A program made the translations under genes and the position numbers. Of a stretch of DNA of 64,000 bases, positions 57,894 to 64,000 are shown piece by piece. Below the pieces are notes generated by a model that did no database searches, was not told the origin of the DNA, and saw only the letters and a list, made by a program, of their open reading frames with translations. Where the stretch lies: assembly GCA_002839805.1 (NCBI GenBank), contig PGYT01000004.1, positions 111,089-175,088 of the forward strand, in the 5' to 3' direction. Source of the DNA: Ignavibacteriae bacterium HGW-Ignavibacteriae-2. Lineage in GTDB: Bacteria; Bacteroidota; Ignavibacteria; Ignavibacteriales; Melioribacteraceae. Position 1 is the stretch's first letter; every line of letters starts with the position of its first letter.

Positions 57894-60800
57894 CTATTTA
57901 ATCAGTGCCAATCTTCCAATTTTTTCGCCCACACCGGGTACATCAACATGATAGATATAGAGACCATAGGCGACTCGTTGTCCTTCAAACGATAATAAAT
58001 CCCAGTAAGCTGTACTTCCCAAATCGTCTTTCTCAATTTTCTGAACTAATTCGCCCGTCAATGTATAAATTCTAACAGTGCACTGAGGAGGTAAATTTCT
58101 GAATTGAAGCTGCTTATCACCTCGTTTTTCTGCCGTCCTTCCAGGCTGTTCACTATCTGAAAATACAACATATGGGTTTGGAACAACATAAATATTATCT
58201 AATTCCTTTTTGGCTTCGGAAGCTTTAAATTCAGCCGCACTTGTTTCAAATATAAATTTATCACCTGTTAAAAAGGGCTTGCTAGTTTTAACGAAATATA
58301 TGTCGCCATTTTTTGGAAGCACAGGTGTAAACTTTACTATGGTTGTGTCTTTAACAACTAAAGTATCGTTTATTCTTTTATCCTTAATCACCACTGAATC
58401 GGCTTTAAGTAAAAAGTTTACATAATATGAAACTTCACTAGCCGTTTTAGGTTTTTGAGGTTGAAGAATTATTGGTTCTCCCCAATCCCAGCGGCCATTA
58501 CCGCCATTTTTAGAACCGGTTTCATTAATAAGATATGATGCGCGAAGCGGTTGACCCTGAGCGTCGAATTCAGATGTGTTATAAATTCTGAATGGCGCAA
58601 CTGCTTTTTTCAAACCGTTAAAGTATGAAGTAGCAGTATCACCAACATTTGTCCAGGATCCGTCTGCGTTAGTCTCGGTTCCAAGCCATCTAATTTCCCA
58701 ATTTGCTCTGTACTGAATATGGGGATTGCCAATATACTTTGCGCTGGATTTATCCCATAACAAAGAGTCTTTAACATTTGTAACAACACCGTCTTTCCAG
58801 CCACTTCTTATTTTATCGAGATTCAATTCTTCGTTCTTTACATAAACTCTCATACCGTCAAAAGTCGGGTTATCGTCAGTGCCAACAAGATTACTGCTCT
58901 GATATACAGGATAATAACGATAATTAACAGTAAATAACTCTCCCGCAGGCAGAGATGTTTCTGTAGTACCTTTAATTTTACCAATGTTAGCTTTTAATTC
59001 ATATCGTGACTTATCTATTTTTGCACCGGATTTATCAAATACTTCTAACGTATTCTCAATTAAATTCTGATGACTAAGATCGACAAACACAGTTCCTTTA
59101 GATTTAAATTCTTCGGATACGCCTGTTGAATCAAGTACATTATAAACCGTAGGCTCTGTAAACTCTATAGAATATAATTTATCCTGCACTTTTCCGGGTT
59201 CCAAAACTTTAATAGTTATCGGACCAGTAGAATTTCCGACAATCGTTTTTGGAGTACCGTCAATGCCGGCAGTTGCGTCCAATAGACCCGGTGTTTTAAC
59301 CATAGGTATTGCTTTGGCTGTATTAACGTCAAAAATCAATTCTCCGGTTAAAGGATCCTTTGAAATAACAGTTTGGGTTTCGGAAGGTGGCAAACCAAAT
59401 TCAATTGATCCACCGTCATATGCGGCTACAGCATAATAATATGTAATGCCGTTTTTAACACCTTTATCCACATATTCATGAACCAATCCGTTATTAGTTC
59501 CCATATTATATTTTATGCCTCTGCCCAAAAATTCAACAGGATGAAATCCAGAAAGACTGTCAACAACGTCAAATTGTGCAATTCCTTTACCGATAAAAGG
59601 ATTTCCAAAACCATCTGTAACAGTTTTAGCGTCGGCAAATGAAGGATCCTGACTTCTATAAATTTTATATCCCTGAAAATCAAATGTTCTCAAGAAAGGA
59701 TCAAAAGATTCTTCTGAGGCATTATCCCAGTAAAGAGTAACCTGGCCGTCACCTGCAACTACTCTTACATTGGGCTTCTCAGGCGGTTTAGCAAATCTGT
59801 AATCAGATTCTAAAATTCTCGTTGCAGATTCAGCATTAAGCACAAGCTGATCTAAATCATTACCAAATAAAATTGCCATCGAAAATCTTTGAGATTCACC
59901 TGGAGCTAGAGATGTTGGACCGGTGCCAAAGTTAAAAATATTGTCTCCGCCGTCCTGTAAAAATTTCTGATCAATAGCTAATGAATCAGAGGATAACCAT
60001 TCCCACATAAGAGGATCGTTCCTGGGTACATTAGGATCGGAATTCGTATATGTAGCAGCGTGGAATGAAGTTAAACCAAGTTGATCAGATTCCGAAATAT
60101 CTCTGAATCCGAAGTTAGGTTCAGAGCCTGCCCAGAATGAACCAAGATATTTGTCTTCCTGTAAGCTGCCTTTTTCTTCGGCATCTAATTTTCCGTTACC
60201 ATTTACGTCAGTAAACCAGCCTTGCGAAGGTTTGCCGTCGCCTTCTCCAAAATCCGGACCCGGATAGTTAGGAGAATCGGGACCTATACCATCGATACCA
60301 ATATCATCAAATTCTTTCAGCCAGTCTCCGTCTTCATCACCTTCCCATCTTTCGCGGGGTTCGCCGTATATAGAAATATATTTAGCCAGCAAATCGCCGG
60401 AAATATTTGGGGTAATAAGCGGAATTGTAACTCCATCGATAAAACTTCCTGCAGAATTAGCGGGAGATTCGTCTCTTATACCGTCATCGTCATCATCTTT
60501 AAGGTTTGTATGGTTTGAAGGTGATTCAAGGAATTTCCATCCGAAATATCCTGCTCGTCTGCCGCCATCGCCTGCCATGTCATCGTCCCAGCTGTAAACC
60601 ATATTGCGGGCTCTTTGAGGAGCGTTTGTTATATCAAGCGAACTGCCGAAAGGATCAAGAAATCCAGCTTTATCATCGTTGTAGTTAGATGGACCGCCAA
60701 CATGCGGATCACCGTGCATACCAAAATAAACTTTATCTAATGATTTAGGGCTCGCGTTGGTAACCTGATAAACTAAAAACATTATATCTTCGGCTAACGG

Positions 60801-61547
60801 ATTATTGAACTGAAGTACACGAACATCCATATCCAACCCCAAACCTCTTTTTGTTGAATCTGAAGGGAACGGATAATAAGGGAATTCAGCGTTTGTGTAA
60901 TCGTCAACAACGTAATAAACTTCTTCATCAGGAGCTGTAGCTTGATCACCCAAAAATGCTGGCCACAGATATTTGCCAGTTTCGGGAACATACCATCTAT
61001 CAGGCCAGCTATCTGGTTTACCATCACCATCTTTGTCGGCTATATTTAGACGAGCAATTTCATTTTGTCCGAATGTAGTATCAACAAAACCCGATTTCGG
61101 CAGCCAACCCCATTTTAAAGTTCCAGCTGGGTTATAATCGCCTTGCCCTTGTAAAACGAATGAGTCCGAAACAATTTGCAGAAGCGAGTTATTTTTTCCT
61201 GTAACTTCCGCCGCAGCTAATGGCCCAAATTCAAATCCGTAACCTAATCCTTGCCAAACAAGGTCGGCAACATTTCCTAATGTATTCGGTTTACAAATTG
61301 ATCCATAGTTGTAAAGTATTGTAGTAATTTTATTTCCGCTAATAATGGATTCTTTACGATAACGCATTTCACCATTTACTTTAAAAACTCTCGGAGGCCA
61401 TTCTTCTCCAAAAAGTCTTTTCATATCATTTTCAGTAAGTTTTTTGTAAATGTAAAATCCGTTCTCATCTTTTTCTTGTGCAACCACTCCAATAGCGGAA
61501 ATAAATATAGTCGATAACAATAAAAAAGAGATTAACTTTAGCTTCAT
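57894..61547 (-). CDS. Large exported protein with FnIII-like region and FlgD-like C-terminus (module B)
   Basis: This 1217-residue protein has a signal peptide MKLKLISFLL...GVVAQ. It contains several Asp-rich Ca2+-type loops (DKDGDGKPDSWPDRW, DDDDDGIRDES, DVNGNGKLDAEEKG), a fibronectin-III-like unit near residue 610 (VTLYWDNASEE, FQGYKIYRSQD), and a C-terminal FlgD-like tail (YVVPNPYVVFSDSEQPG to GRLALIK). It is the bigger relative of the module A protein at 36587-38668. I start at ATG 61547 because GAGG precedes it and it gives a clean signal peptide; an ATG at 61574 would overlap the receptor stop. Confidence 0.83.
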   Translation of the reverse strand: MKLKLISFLLLSTIFISAIGVVAQEKDENGFYIYKKLTENDMKRLFGEEWPPRVFKVNGEMRYRKESIISGNKITTILYNYGSICKPNTLGNVADLVWQGLGYGFEFGPLAAAEVTGKNNSLLQIVSDSFVLQGQGDYNPAGTLKWGWLPKSGFVDTTFGQNEIARLNIADKDGDGKPDSWPDRWYVPETGKYLWPAFLGDQATAPDEEVYYVVDDYTNAEFPYYPFPSDSTKRGLGLDMDVRVLQFNNPLAEDIMFLVYQVTNASPKSLDKVYFGMHGDPHVGGPSNYNDDKAGFLDPFGSSLDITNAPQRARNMVYSWDDDMAGDGGRRAGYFGWKFLESPSNHTNLKDDDDDGIRDESPANSAGSFIDGVTIPLITPNISGDLLAKYISIYGEPRERWEGDEDGDWLKEFDDIGIDGIGPDSPNYPGPDFGEGDGKPSQGWFTDVNGNGKLDAEEKGSLQEDKYLGSFWAGSEPNFGFRDISESDQLGLTSFHAATYTNSDPNVPRNDPLMWEWLSSDSLAIDQKFLQDGGDNIFNFGTGPTSLAPGESQRFSMAILFGNDLDQLVLNAESATRILESDYRFAKPPEKPNVRVVAGDGQVTLYWDNASEESFDPFLRTFDFQGYKIYRSQDPSFADAKTVTDGFGNPFIGKGIAQFDVVDSLSGFHPVEFLGRGIKYNMGTNNGLVHEYVDKGVKNGITYYYAVAAYDGGSIEFGLPPSETQTVISKDPLTGELIFDVNTAKAIPMVKTPGLLDATAGIDGTPKTIVGNSTGPITIKVLEPGKVQDKLYSIEFTEPTVYNVLDSTGVSEEFKSKGTVFVDLSHQNLIENTLEVFDKSGAKIDKSRYELKANIGKIKGTTETSLPAGELFTVNYRYYPVYQSSNLVGTDDNPTFDGMRVYVKNEELNLDKIRSGWKDGVVTNVKDSLLWDKSSAKYIGNPHIQYRANWEIRWLGTETNADGSWTNVGDTATSYFNGLKKAVAPFRIYNTSEFDAQGQPLRASYLINETGSKNGGNGRWDWGEPIILQPQKPKTASEVSYYVNFLLKADSVVIKDKRINDTLVVKDTTIVKFTPVLPKNGDIYFVKTSKPFLTGDKFIFETSAAEFKASEAKKELDNIYVVPNPYVVFSDSEQPGRTAEKRGDKQLQFRNLPPQCTVRIYTLTGELVQKIEKDDLGSTAYWDLLSFEGQRVAYGLYIYHVDVPGVGEKIGRLALIK

Positions 61548-61573
61548 TATTTTATTTCCTCTACTAATTTTCA

Positions 61574-64000
61574 TTAATTAAATAATAGTGAAAAACCCAG
61601 CCTTATCTCTCTTGGTCTACTCACTCTTTCAGGACGCCAGTTGTAATAATTGTCAATTTCATCTATAGGGAACATTCCAACATCGCCTCTGTTAATTCTA
61701 TCTTTCAGACTCTGGAATAAAGCCGGATTTACTGAAGATTCAATAGATTTAAGTGAGCGTCCTGTACTCTGATAAACTGTTAACTCATTTTGTGTGTCGA
61801 ATAAATTTTCAACTTGTAAGAAGAGAGAAAATTTAATCGGATCAAACTGGAAGAATTTTTCAAATTTAAGGTCAACACTCCATTGGAAGGGTTGGTTAGC
61901 CGAATTTTGTTCAAAAGTAATTCCGACAATATCGGATGGATAAGCTGGTGTATAAGGCTCACCGGCTCTCATGTAACCAATTACACCCAAGGACCAATTG
62001 TTAGCATCAAAAAGACCCATCGAAAGATTTACATTATGAGGTCTATCGAAACCGAGAGGAACTAAATAAGTTTCAGTTTGTTTGCCGGCAGATTCGCTGA
62101 AAAACATATCTTCAGTCGGTTCTGTTCTATTACCTTCCGATACCTGGAAAGTATAGTCCAAAGATGAATAAAATAAATCCTGAGGAGCTCTTCTTTTTTC
62201 AAGATGAACCGTTACACCTCTAACGTTTGCATAAGCTAAATTAGTAAGTGCCTGGTATTGAATACCGTTTGTTGTATAAATTGTTTGGGTGTAAATATAA
62301 TCTTTTACATCCTTGTAATATCCGGTGAGTTCCATTTTAATGTTCTCACTTAACTGCTGTTGCAAACCAAATTCGTATTGAACTGATTTTTGCATATTAA
62401 CATTTGAATTTCCGAATGTTGGAGTAGCATCACCAGCAGTTACAAAAAATTCCGGATTTCTGTACATTCTGCGAAGAGATCCGTTTTGGTAAAAGTGTCC
62501 ATATGAGAATCTGATTACGCCTTCGGCTGTAATAGGATATGAAACACTAATCCTGGGAGAAACGTGGTGTTTTATTTCCGACTTCGTTTCGCCCTTGTTT
62601 ATATAGTTAATTTTTATGTTTTCAAGATCACTGGAAAGAAAGGGATTATATGAAGCTTTCGGATCGAAATACTCGTAGCGTAAACCGATATTCAGAATTA
62701 AAGTTTTCGCCAACTCAATTTTATCCTGAACATAAATCGCAGCGTCAACAGGATTTCTTTCATATTTTGTTATCAAAGAAGGCTCTGTATTTGGATCAGG
62801 AACAGAGCGGACAATTGTTAAATTGTTGTCATATAAAAGATCGGCATTAGTAATATTGTTACCATTGGCATCGCGAATCTTTAAATCGTAACTTTCAAAA
62901 TTGATGTTATGGAATCGAGTTTCAAAACCAGCTTTAATTTCGTGCGATTTAAAAAGCTGTGAAACCAAATCAGCTTTTAAAGTTGTTGTTTCTGTTCTTT
63001 GGCTCGATCTATTGTTATCTGTTCCGCCTGCATAGAAACCTGAGTTCCCTACACCAAGTCTGTAAACTGAAGGTAGATAACGAGGATCGTTAATATCTTC
63101 ATAAAGATAATACTTACTAGATGAATATCCTCGCGAAGCTTTCAAAGTATAAAACATATTATCAGATACGGTATGTGTAATATCAAAAGTTTGGATTAAA
63201 CCTTCTGAATAATTTGTACCCAATCCATCGGGATTAAACTTGTAAGCCATTTCATATCCTTTCCATTCAGAAGAGTTATGAACAGCTTCGTATCTAAGTT
63301 TAAAAGTTGAGCTCAAATTATAAATTATATTTCCTTGAAGATTGAAACTAGTTGACGGATCCATGGACACATAAGAACCATCGCCCGTTGGAGCTCCGGT
63401 TGAAGTGGATGAATAAGGATTAAACCAGTAGGATTTTGATGATTCCGCTTTACGATCGTCTCCGGTTTGGAATGCCTCACGGCTAAGATAAGAATCACTC
63501 GGATTGTAGTAGCGTGTGCCGTTTTTTAATCCTTTAAAATCTTCAAATACACCAGAGAAAAATACTTTTACTTTTCTGTTTAGCAGAGGTATCGGACCAC
63601 CGAATGTAGCTTCCATTCTACTACGATTCATAGGGTCAATGTCATCTACATTGGGGTATAATTTGTCTCTGCTGGTGAGGTAATCTCCCACGTATCCGCG
63701 CAAACTGAAAGTATAATTTTCGCTGCCTTCCTTGGTTACATAGTTAACAATCCCGCTAAGAGCATTGCCGTACTCAGCGCTAAATGTACCGCTTGAAACA
63801 GATACTTCCTGCACAGCATTTGTTGCAAGTCCAACTGAACGTCGGCTTTCAGTTTCCAAAGCCAAAGGATCATTGATTGAAACACCATTCAAAGAATAAG
63901 AAGTTTCATCAGCTCGTCCGCCTCGAATATGAATTGTGCCATTGTCACCAACAACAATACCAGCCTGCAAACGGATTACATCGTCAATCTGATCAACAGG
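61574..64000 (-). CDS. TonB-dependent receptor, 5' end outside window (module B)
   Basis: The frame is open to the window edge: the bases right of 63970 translate as PVDQIDDVIR, continuing into LQAGIVVGDNGTIHIRGGRADE, so this is the plug and barrel part (808 residues visible) of a larger receptor. FSAEYGNALSGIVNYVTKEG is the plug/barrel junction, and the barrel ends IRLGFSLLFN. It resembles the module A receptor (shared IHIRGGR, SAEYGNALSGIVN against NAEYGQATSGIVN). The expected signal peptide and regulatory-like domain lie beyond the edge. The stop overlaps a possible ATG of the next gene. Confidence 0.9.
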   Translation of the reverse strand, partial: PVDQIDDVIRLQAGIVVGDNGTIHIRGGRADETSYSLNGVSINDPLALETESRRSVGLATNAVQEVSVSSGTFSAEYGNALSGIVNYVTKEGSENYTFSLRGYVGDYLTSRDKLYPNVDDIDPMNRSRMEATFGGPIPLLNRKVKVFFSGVFEDFKGLKNGTRYYNPSDSYLSREAFQTGDDRKAESSKSYWFNPYSSTSTGAPTGDGSYVSMDPSTSFNLQGNIIYNLSSTFKLRYEAVHNSSEWKGYEMAYKFNPDGLGTNYSEGLIQTFDITHTVSDNMFYTLKASRGYSSSKYYLYEDINDPRYLPSVYRLGVGNSGFYAGGTDNNRSSQRTETTTLKADLVSQLFKSHEIKAGFETRFHNINFESYDLKIRDANGNNITNADLLYDNNLTIVRSVPDPNTEPSLITKYERNPVDAAIYVQDKIELAKTLILNIGLRYEYFDPKASYNPFLSSDLENIKINYINKGETKSEIKHHVSPRISVSYPITAEGVIRFSYGHFYQNGSLRRMYRNPEFFVTAGDATPTFGNSNVNMQKSVQYEFGLQQQLSENIKMELTGYYKDVKDYIYTQTIYTTNGIQYQALTNLAYANVRGVTVHLEKRRAPQDLFYSSLDYTFQVSEGNRTEPTEDMFFSESAGKQTETYLVPLGFDRPHNVNLSMGLFDANNWSLGVIGYMRAGEPYTPAYPSDIVGITFEQNSANQPFQWSVDLKFEKFFQFDPIKFSLFLQVENLFDTQNELTVYQSTGRSLKSIESSVNPALFQSLKDRINRGDVGMFPIDEIDNYYNWRPERVSRPREIRLGFSLLFN

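Overview
The window looks like a chromosomal segment of an Ignavibacteria/Chlorobi-type bacterium (Bacteroidota-Chlorobiota group). It is AT-rich by eye. Several exported proteins end in the NYPNPFNP-type C-terminal sorting domain that is typical of Ignavibacteria, and nearly every recognisable signal peptide is followed by Gln. Complex I lacks NuoEFG, atpDC stands apart from the other ATP synthase genes, and a PorV family protein sits beside TonB-dependent receptors. I see no rRNA, tRNA, CRISPR array, insertion sequence or prophage. This placement is inference from gene content, not from a database search.

Layout. (1) 1-8469 is housekeeping: the C-terminal half of an MgtE magnesium channel, a PAP2 phosphatase, a Cys-repeat small protein, menaquinone methyltransferase, then a leftward set uvrA / AhpD-like / amidohydrolase / rdgB, and yigZ. 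(2) 8531-19038 is an 11-subunit complex I operon, nuoABCDHIJKLMN, with a 17-bp palindrome just upstream of nuoA. (3) 19227-23495 holds small regulatory and stress units: a YtrA-type GntR regulator with a slipin, an Rrf2 regulator with a 90-aa unknown protein, an A-type Fe-S carrier and a superoxide dismutase, then a Lon-domain protein and a 34-aa CxxCH peptide. (4) 23651-25550 is atpD-atpC with a terminator. (5) 25632-38668 is a seven-gene leftward operon of exported proteins: two sorting-domain proteins, a FlgD-like-tailed protein, two lipoproteins, a TonB-dependent receptor and a PorV family barrel. (6) 38783-41741 is a four-subunit 2-oxoacid:ferredoxin oxidoreductase operon (korDABC) with a terminator-like hairpin in its leader. 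(7) 42490-48585 holds an M19 dipeptidase of unusual architecture, a trehalase-like glycosidase, a PflX-like radical SAM protein and a DEAD-box helicase. (8) 48632-55497 is a lipoamide dehydrogenase-complex cluster: lpdA, lipB, fused E1, E2, lipA. (9) 56027-64000 holds endonuclease III and a second TonB receptor / FlgD-like / PorV module, whose receptor runs off the right edge.

How the genes fit together. The kor operon makes reduced ferredoxin, which a complex I without its NADH module could use directly; UbiE/MenG supplies the menaquinone. The lipoamide complex oxidises 2-oxoacids with NAD+ instead, so both aerobic-style and ferredoxin-style routes are present, which suits a facultative anaerobe. 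The Rrf2/IscA-like/SOD group fits oxygen and Fe-S stress handling.

The least explained content is surface export. Two loci each pair their own PorV family protein with a TonB-dependent receptor and a large FlgD-tailed protein. In addition, the M19 dipeptidase carries a sorting-type domain apparently nested inside a split carboxypeptidase-regulatory-like domain.
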